From assembly GCF_000002235.5 (NCBI RefSeq), contig NW_022145604.1, positions 32,998,908 to 33,062,907 of the forward strand: a DNA stretch of 64,000 nt. The letters run 5' to 3'. The position numbers and the translations under genes were made by a program. The notes under the pieces were generated by a model. That model was given only the letters and a program-made list of their open reading frames with translations. It made no database searches and was not told the DNA's origin. This DNA comes from Strongylocentrotus purpuratus (lineage: Eukaryota; Echinodermata; Echinoidea; Camarodonta; Strongylocentrotidae). The number at the start of each line of letters is the position of its first letter. The first letter of the stretch is position 1. Positions 1 through 14,600 of the stretch are shown piece after piece.

Positions 1-638
1 CAATTAAGAAGGCATATATAATTATGAAGAAAGTGTTTGCCTTCCTTTCACAACAGTTTAGCCCAATATCTATGTCTATCCAACGAATTTCAATTGAATT
101 ATCTTGAAATTCAAAGCACACAGACATTCTGCATTGGATCATCAGGTGAGACAAATTTGAATGAAGTCTTATCAACTTGAATGGACAGGTGTTTTAATTG
201 ATTGACCAATTACCAACATGAATCACAAATGAATGAATTAACTTTGACATTTTCACTTTGCTGGATTCTCAGGTCAAAAGTGATCTGCACATTGATGAAA
301 TTGAATTAAATTTGTTAAAATGGACAGAAAATTCTATATTATTATGAAATAGTAGAGTATTGCACCAAGTACATGTAGATGACTAACTAGATCTTAATCA
401 GTAACAAGCCTGGCCTTGGTCCTAATGCACTACAATGATGAAGGATCAGAGGCCTCTAAATACTGGACCAAATGAGATCCAGTCAAAGGCATCACATCTT
501 GTATAACAATATACAGCTGCTAGTCAGTAATTTGTAAAAATTAATTCCATCACTGATGTCTAGTATAAGATAGCTGTTTTTTGTTAGTTTAATATGACAG
601 TCCCGTGCACCACTAAACTGGCTATGGGAATCAGCTAG

Positions 639-643
<5 letters not shown>

Positions 644-685
<42 letters not shown>
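644..685. repeat. (CT)n microsatellite
   Basis: About 40 bases of almost pure CT dinucleotide repeat. The Arg/Glu-repeat open frame over it is an artefact. Confidence 0.95.
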
Positions 686-686
<1 letters not shown>

Positions 687-1478
687 AGGGAAAATCAGCA
701 AATTTCTTAACAATCTATAATCATCTGCATTTAATACATAGACACAGTGATAGCAGAAGACTGTAAGAAGTCCCAGCATGTAAGTTTCACATTCTTTCAT
801 CCTATTACCTTCATGCTGCTACATGTTCTATTGTATCCAAAGTGAATTTTATGAAACAAATTTTCAACCACAGTATAGTCCTGATTTCCTGGTTCTTGAT
901 ACAATTAAATAATCAATAGACCCGTTTCTTTCTTCTTCACCCAGTAGCATCTGAAACTCATACACACTTTAAGGGACAGTGACACTGATTAATTCTATTT
1001 CCTTGTTTTCCAAAGGCTAAAATCAACATGAAACCAAATATTAATGAGTTGTCATCCTATTAAACTAAACAAAAATTGTCAAAAGTGGCGTGCTTAATCA
1101 CTTTTAAATAGTTTCTACATAATTATATCCGCCAATACTTTACTGCAGTAATATCCAGATTTGTTTGCATAGATCAATGTGATTGTTTATCTTTTGATAA
1201 CACTCCTGCATAGATTCGTTTTCATTCATTCCTAAGGTATCCTTCATGCTTTTTTTATTCTGCGTGATCCACAAGCCATGAAGCCATTTTGAGTTTATAA
1301 CATGAAAAAAGCCTTTCTTTACTTTTGAATAATTAGCTGTTGGAAAGTAAGGATAATTTCAAATCAGTTTTCTCTCCTTTCAACAATGGAGTTATATAAT
1401 TATGTTACTAGCTACATTGTATAATGTAATGAAACAATTTGAAGGCTTAAATGATTTAGACCTTTCTGTTGATGAAGC

Positions 1479-1586
1479 TGATGACGATGATGGTAATGAT
1501 GATTGGAATGGTAGTGGTTAATGATGATGATAATAGCGGTGGTGGTAATGATGATGATGATGATGATAATGATGATGATGATAATA

Positions 1587-1658
<72 letters not shown>

Positions 1659-1713
1659 GTGGTGCATGGTGGTGGTGGTGGTGGTGGTGGTAATGATGGC
1701 ACATGGAAGATGA
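1479..1713. repeat. (GAT)n / (GGT)n microsatellite
   Basis: An imperfect GAT trinucleotide array with a pure core near 1590-1656, followed by a GGT run. All frames are open because the unit is three bases, giving poly-Asp, poly-Met, poly-Ser, poly-His or poly-Ile artefacts. Confidence 0.95.
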
Positions 1714-2515
1714 TAAAAATGAAAGGAATACAAAAGGTTGACAATGACTGAACATAGTATTCAGAAGTTGGAAGCCATTTGAATCCTGTTAATTAATACT
1801 ATGGTGTCTTCAAAGAGCAATGTAGAAATCAGGTTTTAGGAGGTTCCAGGGTGTAGGAAAGCTGCATTAATCGCTTGGTGTTATCAATCACTTGAAGATT
1901 CCTACAATCAAAGAAGCAAAAGTGGATTTTATGAAAGTATTTTAAGTTTGAAATTCTAAACATGTCATACAGATAGTCAAACAAGCAAGTCTGAAGAATA
2001 GCAAGGATACAAACATACTAAAGCTTTTCATCTAGTAATCATCAGAGTAAATCGCACGAATGAAGAGAAAGCCAAAATTGAAGAATATAACAGAAGCTAA
2101 CAGGCACGTAATAAATAATGGACTGTGATTAGCTGCCGGGATCACAAGGCAATCACAGCTCTAAACTTCTTCTAAGTTTTGGCTTAATTCATAATTTCTT
2201 GATTATTTTTTTAATTTATTGATTTTCCATAGATATTTGTTTTCCAGACATATTGTAAAACAGCCTCCGAGGACCTAATACTTCTACAAGCTCTGCTTCT
2301 AGTCAGTTCCTCTTTTCTTGTGCCATTACTATTATATTTGTCTTGTTTCATCGTATATTTTTGTAATATACTTATTCATTGTATTGCATAAGATATACGG
2401 TACAATCATTGGATTTGAATAAAATCATTTGAATTGAATACTTTGACCTGCACTGGTTCCACTAGTTCTTTATCTATACTATCTAGAATGTATCATACTT
2501 ATTCTGATTTCTTAC

Positions 2516-2625
2516 CTGACATAACTCACGATCTCTTTGACATTCTTAACTGCTGGAGGTGAGTCTAGTTTGAAGTTCTCACTTCGACAGTACTTGACAA
2601 CCCTCATGATCGATGCTACTAGATG
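2516..2625 (-). CDS. RAPGEF4: EPAC exon (last found): end of CDC25-homology domain
   Basis: This 110-bp exon (residues 853-888 plus two bases) has acceptor TCTCTTTGACAG and donor GTAAGA. It encodes [20 protein letters not shown] then [16 protein letters not shown] and a split Arg codon. It aligns with human [20 protein letters not shown] and DVRSYVRQLNVIDNQ. Because the donor is good and the human protein continues with QLNVIDNQR, at least one more coding exon must lie at or below position 2515. I could not find it within the window. Confidence 0.94.
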
Positions 2626-5600
2626 CTGTCAAAGAGATTGGCATTGTCAAAAGTTAGAAAGTTTTACAAAGAATCCTTATCACCTTTATAACATTGTCAA
2701 GATTATATTTCAATTCAATCACTAAATATGGTTACTGTAATAAATGAGTAGTATACAATTAAAAGTTTCTTCTGAGTGTCTAATTTTTGTTTTAAGTGGC
2801 CCAAACATTGTGGAGCGTGTGTGCAGCGCCTTGTAACTGCAAGGAAAAGGCGCTATATCAAATATCTTTTGGATTGGATTGGATTGAGATTTCATTCTTG
2901 AAAAAAATTGTGCAACTAGGATTCAACTTTCTCAACAGAGAAACAAATATTGAAAAGATACCAAACAAAAAGAAATGTTAGTTTGAAAGGACCAATCACA
3001 AGATTAAATTAGTTTTGAAGATTACAGTATACATTAATCATATCTATCATATAATTTGTTTACATCATTTGAAATGTAATTTTGGATTTAAAGTAGAAAA
3101 GTTGTCATGGTTATTTAAACCTTAACTCAATATTGTGAATGAAAGGAAAAATAAGTCCATTAAATGAAAATTATAGAGTTTGTACTTCTTCAAAGTCCAT
3201 ATCTTTAGTAGATAGCAAATTCCTCATTTAGTTTACAAATTCCCTGAACATGCAGCACAGGAAAAATACTTGTGAAGAAATTTGAATTAATTAATAAGCA
3301 GGGGGTGTTTCATAAAGTTGTTTGTAAAGTTACGCATGACTTTACGAATGACTTAAATATGAAAAGCCCAATGGGATGCTCAATCTTTTTTAACTGCATC
3401 AACTTAAGTTGCACTGTAAAAATGTAGCTTAAAATTCTTATTATAACAAACATTTTTAATGCAAAGTATATTTTTTTCCATAATTTAATTGAGGTTATTG
3501 GAAATATTATCACACTTTGTTAAAACATCAGGAGAAGCTTTGGGCATCCTATCTGGCACTTCATATTCAAGTTGTTCGTAAAGTCATGCGTAACTTTACG
3601 AACAGCTTTATGAAACACCCCCCTGGTCTAATAAGAGATAAAATGCCACGTACCATTTTCTCAAAGTTGACGAGACCTTCAAAGTAAGTCTTGTTCCCCT
3701 CATGAGTGAAGAGCATGTCTTTAATAAGCAGAGGCATAAACGGTATGATAGGAGGTCTCATCTTTGAGAGAGCTAGGCGGTACACACGATGGTTTCTCGA
3801 TGGGTCCATCAAAGCTTCAAAATCTGAGAATACTCTCTTCAGTTTGTTGGGAAGTTTCTGCAGATGGAAAGAGAAAGAGCAAGAATTAGATGTCAATCTA
3901 GAAAGGGAATGGTTTTGCTTGATCAATGCATTTCATATATCAATTGCTGAACAATTTCATTAGGATGGTTAGGATCATTTTGATAAGCCCATCCCCCCCC
4001 CCCCTCCAAAAAAAATAAAGTTGTATTGGTATCACCCAATCTACTCTATAAATTTCCGCTACCCTAAACAGTAAAATATATTTGCTAGTGGGATCTCGAT
4101 AGCACAATACTGAGAAACCTTTTTACAATCGCTATTGTTTAACACCTGTTTCGCTACTTTCAATTCTTTTCTATGGATTTTTCTATTCGAGCAACAGGTG
4201 TTCTTTTTCATGTGTGTGCAAACTCAAGTAGACTATCCCATTTCCCTGGAGAAAAGACCATATTTTTCTATGGCCTGTTTATACTACAATGCAATTGTTC
4301 TAAACCTCAGTTATCTTCAGTCTACCAAAACACATCTGAGATAGGTGTCTGGACTTAGACAGGTTACTACATTAGGATGTGTCATACGATTCATTTCTTC
4401 TGCCATGTATGACGACCTAGCTTTGTGATAAATCTTGATTTTATGTGATTACATTAAAGACTTGAAGAGAGAAATGCATAGTATACAGAGACAGAAAGAG
4501 AGGATGCACAGGAGTTTAACAAATCAACAGAAAGAGGAAGGAAAAAGATGGAGAGAGACACATAGATAGAGAGGGAGAGAGAGAGAGAGAGAGATTGGGA
4601 GAGAGGGAGAGAGAGAGAGAGAGAGAGAGAGCTAGAGAGAGATTGATACATACGTCCCATGTCTGTGCTAATCTGCTCACGCTCATGTGGCTCAGTCCCA
4701 TGATAATAGCATAGAAGGAGTTCATATTCTGGTACTCTTTACAGCTATAAGAAAACAAACAGAAAAAGAGAGAGACAGAGAGAAAAAAAAAAATCAAAAT
4801 TAAGCTGTTATCAATGGGAAACCATGATATCTGAGATCATAAACTACATAACCGAATAGGCCGCTTCAGATGTACCAAAATTAAATCACAAGGGTTTTTA
4901 AAACGTTTCAACAGAAGGACAATGAGTGATTTCAAGTTGGGTGTTTAAGGCTGGTGTTAGTGTTTAATAAACACTAACACCAGCCCTAAACACAGAAATG
5001 GAAATCAGCTGGTGTTAAGTCTTTGACCTCTGAATATCGTCAATTTCCGGTAGCTAGTGTTATCAATTTTGCAAAATTGTAGTCTGCTGAACCGACCTTT
5101 CTGGCTGGTGTTAACATTTTTTGTACAAATGTCCTATTCACTAACACTATAGCCCCTAGGGATTAAGCAAATGTTGAATTCCAGTTTGGTGTTAGTGTTG
5201 TACCCACACAACTGTCACACATTTATTGTCTGACTATCAAATATAAATATGAGAAACAGGTCCTGTACTATGTGATTCATAAATTCTTTTGTGTAAAATG
5301 AGTTATTTTATAAGACCAGAGAAACAAGTGTAAATTTATTCTGTGCTTTTCACGATATCTTTTGTTTTGATGTCCTATTTTTAAATCATCATCGTGAAAT
5401 GATGTCTGTGTGACGATGTCACAGTGGTGTTAAGCTATCGACATTGATATCGGTATCAGGCTCTTAATTTCATCAGCAAATTTTTAGCTCGATTTAAGAG
5501 TTCTTGACTGCTCTAAACACTAACACTAAAACTAACACCCAACTTGACATCACTCAATGGAAATAATGAACTGAAGAAGTATTTATCTTGGTACTGATAC

Positions 5601-8600
5601 AAAATAAAATCTAAAAGAGCCATTTTTACAGGCAAGTAATCTGATAAAATATATACAGGGTACATGTAATATAGGTTTAAGTATGTTCAAAGAATTGGGA
5701 TTCTAAAAAGACAGGTGGCCTCTCAAAGTCAGGGTTGGAAATATAGTTCTTATCAGTCTTCATGTTTTGAGAAGCTTGGATTTTCTGCTCTTAATGCAAA
5801 AAGCAATGAAATATTTCCTTACTGGGCAGCTATTTTGATGAATTTCTTGAGAAGGTGAACCCTCTTGCTGATATGTGACGTCAGACAGAGCTCAGTCACG
5901 ATCCAGGATTGCACTTCATTAAATCGGCGTAGGAAGACGTCTAGATTAGCTGTGATGCGCCGGTATTTATGCCTCCCAAATGTGTGATAGATGAACTCAC
6001 ACTGACAACATTTAGAAAGAATGAAAAAACAAAATATATTAGAACATCATTATCAGTGTGTCATTATGATACTGGTATAATACTTTTTAACCTTTGAATG
6101 TGATTTGAAGACCATCACAGCGTATGTCTAAACACCTTTAATTGGTTTTGAAATTGTTTTTCTTCCATACAACAAGCCTTTAAGCACTATAGAGCAGCAG
6201 GAGTATTGAAGTAAATAGTTTTGCATTGTCTCACATGTATTTTGTGCAAGGATTCCTAAGTATAGTAAAACAATGTATTACTCTGACAGAATTGGTATAA
6301 ATGTTAGTGCAGCTTGTTATTCGAGTGAGTATTTTTTTTTACAGTGAGTAGATAGCTAAAGAGGCTTTACGATTGAGACTTCTTTTGCGTTTATACCTCA
6401 TGTGTACAGAGAAAGAGTTGCCAGTCATACATCGTCATCTGATAGGCAAGCTCTCGAGAACTGGTTGGCTCCAGAAATGAAACAGAGCCCTCGCTTGGTC
6501 CTTCTTGTTCAGGCAGTGGTGTCTGTGAGAAAGACAATGTGATTAACAGTGCAGATGATGAAAGCTGACTCTATATTATTTCATTGCTTTTTAGACTCTT
6601 CTACATAAACAAACATAACATAAAGTATAATAACATTTTGTATATACTTGTACACCATTAAAGACAAACATAAATACTTCAAATGTTTAGTATGATCTTC
6701 TCATTGTGCATATTCAATCAATAATGTGGGAAGGAGTCATGGCTTAGATAGTTGTGTTTAGGGGTAGGTTTTCATATAAGGAATCACTCCTTTCTGTCTT
6801 TCCCAAATGCTCTCATAAATTGCCATTGTCATTTTTATCACCATCTTGTTCTTTTCTCATCATTCCTTTCTTTATTTGTATGTTTTAAATGCTTTTACAT
6901 GTATGAAGAGTGTTGAATAAACTTCAAATTTATTGGTAGTCCCACTAAGTATCTCTGCTGTTAATTTATGATTGACTTGATGCAAATATTCACATTAATC
7001 TTTCCTTATAAAATATATATATGACATACACAATGTTTCTGATACAATGTTCAATACACGTCACATTTATAAGATAGCATATCAACAAATTGAATCCTCC
7101 TCAGCCTGACCGATATCAATCAGGACTATCATGGAAAGTGCATAATCAAGCAGACTTGGAATTGTCTTACCCCATCCCCCCTCCCGGCACTTCTCAGGTT
7201 CCATCCACTTACCAAGGCATCTAAGTGATCTCTAAGGGTGATGAATATTCTTCCATTGCAACTCAAACTTGTTGCTATGCATACATCCTTCTGGTGAAAT
7301 GACAACCGCTCTGAAAATAAAATCAATAAAACAGTACATTTAAATGATAGGCTCCAAACACTGATATGACAAATATATAAACTTCAAAATTAGTTCATAC
7401 TTGCACTGCATTCAGATACATAAATAAAGTTGTAAATTATATCTATAGTCTGAAAAGATTGAAGGAAATTGGACTCAATGTTACATCTTTAGTAATGTTA
7501 AGAAATTAGTTGTAAAGCACATCCTAAGTGTTATTTAGACTAGGCATGGTCTGTGACAGCCATAGTTGCAGAAATGCAGTGGATAAAGACAGGAACTTGT
7601 AAGTTAGTATGAACTGGACACCAAGCCATATTCTGAAAGCAGAGAGGAACATTAAGTAAACTTTGACAAGTTAATTTAGCTTGCTATTTACCGGAGCTAT
7701 TCCTGTTTCCAACCTACCTCCAGATGACTTGACCTCACAGAGCACCAGGTCGTTTCCTAGACACATCTTCTCTGAGACAGTCTGAATGATGTTCGTCACA
7801 GAGGTATCCATGTGAACACGTAGTGTGGTGTAGGTGTGGTCAGCACAATAAACCTTGAATATGGCTTCAGAAAGTAATGAAAATGAGACTATAGATCTTA
7901 CTCTGTTTACAATGGAAATAATAGTTTGCAATCAATATAGTGACAGGCTTCAGACCAACAGCTTATGATTGATTTAGAAACCTTAATATCTGTGTCTCTT
8001 TAACTCGATAATTTGTAATTTTTTGTTTATAGGTCCATTGGCAGCAAGAGTGAATTGCTTAAAGACATTTCTGTTATGTTTTTTGTTTGGATCTTTAAGT
8101 CACAACTTGCCTAGATGACATACATGAGTATGTTAAAGATATCCTGAACACGTATTACTGAATATGAAAGTAATGTGAAATTTCACAGGTAAGAAAATCT
8201 TCAATGTTCAGCTGATCAAGCTGCTTCCTCTTCACAAGATTCAATTACCACAAGCATGTGCCTCAAGTAATTACAATAATTAAATGAGACGGGAGTAAAA
8301 GATAGGAAGATATCTTACTTTCATCTTTGGCCTTGATAGGTGTTCTACGAAGCTCGTCTTCCTGATGAGTTCTTGATTCACTTAATACCTGCACACATAT
8401 TATGGAAAGGTGATGAATAAAGAGGCACATTTGAGGGTTGTGTATCTGTACAAAATTTGAAAATGAAATCATCTGAAATGGTAAGGAGAACAAACTGACA
8501 ATCAAACAATATGTCTAAAATGCTTTAAATTTTGGAAACAGAGCTGTAGGTTCTGTAGATGAAGAAACATGACGAAAGGACAATAAAAATAGAAGTTTGG

Positions 8601-11600
8601 ATAGAAAATGAAAGTGTAAGAGAATTATTTCACACACAATGAGGTAACAGGCCATATCTATCATCTATTACAGCACAGAAATAGCACCAAAATGTCTTGA
8701 GCTTGGATGTGAGTCAATCATGAAACCATGAAAAATACTTTGAAATAATCTCACATCACTGGACTTAATTGTCACATTTAGCAAATTCATATTTTATATT
8801 CATATTTATTTCATTTCCAACAGAAAGGTAAACAAAGATATAACATTTTATTTCATACATAATTCATTTTTTTCAAGAAACTATACAAATAAACTTTGCA
8901 TACAATCAAATTATTACAAGAAATTCTTAATTTCTGAGGAAATGGGGGGGGGGGGGATCCACTAAAAAGCAGTGGTTGTAGTTTGTGGATCCCCCAGAAA
9001 ATAAGATGCTGTACCTGACACTTTCCATGAATGAACATGCTTTTATCTTGTTAGCTGTTACCTGGTGTCTATGACAACTGCATTCTGTACCCAAACCAAT
9101 TTGTATTCAAATGGTTAAAGGGTTATTATATCCCACTGCTGCCACCAAAACAATGTTCCCTGTGATAATGATTATGTCTAATGACCTATCGCATGTAAAG
9201 ACATGGCCAAAACATAGGTATGATGCTAATACAAGAACAAAATATAGATAGATATAAACTTAAGAAATAAAACACAGACGTGTCCAAAGAGGGCAGCATG
9301 CAACATGAAAATTGAAGATAATTATACATTTAAATTGTTGCAATCGGCTCACCTGTGTCTGTACCTGCCATGTATGTGAACCTGAATCCTTGGTGGACTT
9401 CACAGCTTTTAGGACCTGTTCCAGACTAGCTAGAGGGTCCTGAAGACTGGGGTAGGCTGGACAGTCGTCACACACAGCTGAGAATAATGTCTACACAGAA
9501 ATGTAAAGCAAATTCATCAGGAAAACACAAATAATATTCTGTTCTACAAAATGTAAGATTATACTACAATGTTTTCTTCTGCAATACATTCTGACAAACC
9601 ATATAATTATTGAGATTAATACACTATGATTTGGTTGCAGATAAATTGTAAAATTATACTTCAATTGTTTTTTAAGCAAAACTTTAATGACATACATGAT
9701 GTCTTAAAAGCATAATTTCCAAAGACTCACAGATTCTACTTTACAATTGCATGTCTATCCCAAGGCACTACATGTCACATTATTATCATTACACGAAGTG
9801 CCAAGAAGGACAACACAAACAGACCCAAATCCAGTTGCATTGCACAAACCATTCTCTCTAAATGTGCATGGGGTACATTCCATCATCCTTCAATCGTTTA
9901 CAATATTACTATTCTTGATCCATCTCATCCTCCTAATCAGAATCCATATTCTGTACCTAATCAATTAAAAACGCACGTACATAAACAGGTTCAGCAAACG
10001 AGAGTATGTACCTCTCACTCACCTAGACATATGTAAAATTTTTGAACAGCTGTGACTAAATTGTCTTCAGTGTAACTAAAGTAACTGTGAGTTCTCTCAG
10101 TGATATTTGGCATTGCAATCTCAAAAGAGTTGAGTTGCAGAGAAGTCACTCTAAAGGCAGTTTAGACTATGTTTATTTGCTGTTGAAAGATACCAAACGG
10201 ATTCTTCTTACCTCTAAAAACTGCATGATGGTTGTGTCTTGTTTGAAGGCATATCCAGCGACCACATGCCACAGACAAACCAGCTGCACAACTCTTCTTT
10301 TGTTGTTGACAATGTGGTCTATCGTCTCTTGCTCTGGGCCTCTAGATGATGTCCTCTCAGAGTGATAGGTATACAGCTAGTCAAGGAACATTTATTCTAT
10401 CTAGGGTAAGTTCACATCTGGTACAGATTACCCTCTTTGAAAAATGCCTCTCAGAAAAGATTTCAAACATGACTCCATAGATGAATTTTTATACATGGAT
10501 GACATCATCTTTTGAAGGAAGAATCTTATTTTTTCATATAACACAGAAAATGTTAATGTTTTTGAAAGAGGATTCCAGGCATATCATGCTGGTTGATTCT
10601 CAGCTTCCTCTTTCCAGATAGCCAGCATGATCAAATATGAGCCTTCCATTACATCCCTCTTTGCAAACTTAGAAGCGTTTTTGGAAGTTAAGTAATATGC
10701 TTTAAATTTTATTATTAAAAGTAAGAGAAAGAGAGAGAAAGTGAAAGAGGGAGAGAGAGAGAGAGAGGGGGGGGGGGAGGGGGAGAATCATACAGTGAAT
10801 GAAAGCGTGACAGTTGAAGGACTGATCATAGAACCATTATTTGTGGAAGGATATTGTTGTAGGAGTGCTGGACATAGTTTCTCACTCGGCATGAAGACAA
10901 TGTGTGTTAATAAGAAGTCTTCTAGGAAGGTATCTGTTGGATCATACTTGCTATCAATCCTCGTCTCTAAGAGATGCTCTAACATCTTCTCTGGAACACC
11001 AGCCATTACAGAATACCTACAGACCACAAACAAACAGACATTTATCATTTATCGCTAATTTTTAAACATTGTTGAAACAGAATGAACTCTTTTCTTTTAA
11101 AACGCTTTTTATTTTTTTTAATCCTTCTTTGATTGAACCTTACATTTCATAAAAGATTTCATTATAGTTTACAACCCATATTTTCCTACTCCTCTATTAT
11201 AGACCCTTTTGGGGGGTAACCATTCCAAAGACCATAATCAAAATAAGTGATAACACATCCACTTCAATTGCAACCCCAAATTGAAAAAAAATCTCCTCTT
11301 CTTTACTCAATCAATTCCATGCCAATTCAAATCGACTTGATGAAGCTGTCAACAAAATTTGCTTTTCGATAATAGTGAGTATATCGCTTCAATCAATACC
11401 TAAGCCCTATAGACATGCTGGTACATTTAGATTATATAAACCTATGTATAAGTAAACACTTTGTACCCCACACATTACTGAATTCTCCTCACCTGTAGCT
11501 GACATGATGATGTTTATTGTTGTTACTATGTTGTGTGCTTGTAGGTATCTTCTCTAGCACCAAGCTATCTTGACCATGTTCCTTTAACCTCACAGTGTTA

Positions 11601-14600
11601 GCTTCTACATCCTGAAAAGGAAAACAGAAACAATCTAGAGCTCTATCACATACTAAACATAGGAGATAAGTTTGCTTTCATGGATAATGATGGCTTTATC
11701 TAACAACAGGGTTGTACAACACCTGCTCCGGCAACAAATACACTGTAGCAACCCCTACATTAATAACATTAACTTTGACTCCAGCACCCAACACTAAACC
11801 TAACCCTGATCATAGCCCTAAACCCGACCTCAAACCAAAGTGAAAACCTAACCCTAAGCTTATACCTTTGGTTTCGATGAAATAAAGCCTGGAGCAATAG
11901 TCACAGAAGCTAATGTAGGATCTCCATACTATGAGACATTGCTACATGTAAATCATTTAAAAAAGACACGTCATAATAAGAAAACATATGTTTAATCAAC
12001 ATATTACTTCTAAAAAGATGTTTACGTGCAATGTACTATGCAGTGCAATATAACAACTCCTACCAGTTTCCACATCTAACAGGTCTGTACTTCATTTTCT
12101 CTTCCCTCTAATCAGTAGTTGAAGAAAGCATTCCAAAGTAACTAATCAAGAGAGAAATTGCAAAACCCTGAAGGCACTTTTGTAACTTCATTGATATCAC
12201 TATTTAATAAGAAACTCACAAGTGTACAGCACTCACCCTGAGTATCCTATTGAAGTCATATTTATCAACTCTCAGAAACTGACAGTTGTCTTCTCGTAGC
12301 ACAATTGAAGCGGCCCGAGGAGCATCGTTAACCAAGGCTAGTTTGCCAAAGTCATCTCCATCATGCAGAGTACAGACGACTCCCTTGCCATACTTGACCA
12401 CGTTGACTGATCCTCGCAGGATGATGAACCAGGAGCGGCCCTCATCTCCTTGATGGAATACTGATAAGGGAAGGAAAGGATCAATGTCATGGGGAAGATC
12501 ATTTTGAATGCCACCATGAGAGTCAGTTTGAATGTAATTGTGAATGTCACTATGAATGAAATTTTGAATGTAATTGTGAATGTCACTATGAGCGCCATTT
12601 TGAATGTAATTGTGAATGTCACTGTGAATGCTATTTTGAATGTAATTGTGAATTTCACTATGCCATATTGAATGTAATTGTGAATGTCACTATGAGCGCC
12701 ATTTTAAATGTGAGTGTGAATTTCACTATGAATGCCATTTTGAATGTAATTGTGAATGTCATTATGAATGCCATTTTGAATGTAATTGTGAATGACACTA
12801 TGAATGCTAGTTTGAATGTAATTGTGAATGTCACTGTGAATGCCATTTTGAATGTAATTGTGAATGCCATGAAGATTTCTATTTTGAATGTTAGGAATTA
12901 TTAGCAATACAAGACATAAACACATGGAAATAGAATACATTAATTAGTGACACCTGTTTCAATTGCTACATGTACACATAGGGATTCACTACCATGAATC
13001 TTCATCGTCGAGTTACTGGTGCAGACAACTATAAACATACAATTTTGATGATTATTATCTAATATTTTACAGTATATTCTTATTTCAAAATTACTCAGGA
13101 TTAAATGTAGAATACCTAATCCTCAACCAAAATCAAATATAATTACACAATCATTCAACATAATTGACAACTTATATCTCATCTAGCAAATGTCGACAGA
13201 GCAATGGCAGATCATCCTAAGGATAGATTTGCCTGTACTACAGATTTCAATTGAAGGACGTAAAACACCTTTCAAACTTACAGACAGTTCCAGCTTTCTC
13301 ATGGCACTCAAAGACGAGGACACTGGTCAGTTGACGTTTGACCATGCCAGACAGATGTGCCAAGGCTTTGATATGAAGAAGCTCTTCATAGATAATCTCC
13401 AAATCATCTACACTTCGCTCCTGAGGACTAAGAGAATGATAAACAAATAACAACATCATTTAGAATTTTGATTATTAAAAAAAAAAGGAAAACTGGAAAA
13501 TTACAAAAAAAAGTCCCTTTGGTCATGAGTATCTCGAGATTGGCTCTTATTGGTTACGAGGTCAATATCAAATACATCTTGGGGTTCATGAGAAAATGAG
13601 TAGTCATTTCCTTGACTTGTGACAATGTTTACAAAGTAAAATGTAGAGCATTGGGACAAGTTATGGAGCTGATATGGAGTAATTTTCTACATATTAAAAA
13701 TAACAAATGTCCCTATCTAAGAAAGATAAACATTATATATATTATGTTATAAGGTATATTTAAGACAACAACAGCTGTATTAGCCAATTATACAAACACG
13801 TCATAGAGTTAATGGTAACCAAATAGGTAAATGGCCCAAACTCTAATGCCAATTTCAAACAACTAATAATCTACACTCACGCTTATTAGATTATAATTTT
13901 CAGTATGAAGAAGATATGAAATTTAAGCTATATATTTCAAAGCAATCAGATAGTAATTTAACAAAGATTAGACTGAAATGTAATAATAAAATTTAAATCA
14001 AACTCAACACTGCATTCAAAAGTCAACTTAGAACTCAAGATATATTTGATTGCAATGAGCAGAAAGTAAGAATACAGAGGTTAGTTTAGATCAGTGGTTA
14101 AATTCTCAACTGCAGAAAGAGTAGATATGTTCTCCTTTAGATTAAATCAATCCGTTTACTAACCGACTACGGTATATAAATTATTTAGTAACAAAACAGT
14201 ACTTGTTTCATTGCCTTAAATGTACCATTTAACTTTAGAACAGCAATGATAGAAAATGAGTTCAAATCAAAATGAGAAGCAAATCGTATGGATGATGACA
14301 AATGTTTAGAATCCCTTTTAATTACCACTCCTATTATGATCAAATCTATGATTCTAAGATTACAATACTTTGGGTATTGAAGAATAAGCGATCATTGTAT
14401 TATCAAATCCATAATACCTATTTTCCTTCCATAATTCATGTATGCCTTCTTTAGATGTTTTAATCTTACAATTTTCACAACAAAGTAAACAAGTTAATGG
14501 TACCTTACACAACATGTAACACTGATAAGAACTTCATTAGAAAGAAATTGTCAACAAGAAATATATATGTTAATGAGCTGAACACTGCAATAAAAGGTTT

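Larger units (their letters stand above)
1..2515. other. 3' flank or last intron of the EPAC gene
   Basis: No exon is recognised here; the terminal EPAC exon should lie here or beyond the window. The stretch holds a CT run at about 644-685 and a GAT array at 1479-1713. At about 2270-2440 an AT-rich segment ends in TTTGAATAAAATC-type sequence resembling the 3' end of a LINE. Confidence 0.5.

Noticed and set aside
1412-1755. Several overlapping open frames of poly-Asp, poly-Ile, poly-Ser and poly-His
   Set aside because: All are readings of one GAT trinucleotide array; no unique sequence or homology.
3310-3513. Minus-strand 67-residue frame downstream of the catalytic exon
   Set aside because: It lies within an inverted-repeat element and does not resemble the EPAC C-terminus.
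12338-12940. Minus- and plus-strand frames rich in ThrPhe and AsnVal repeats
   Set aside because: Translations of the 36-bp minisatellite; one of them only runs into the CNB exon in a wrong frame.
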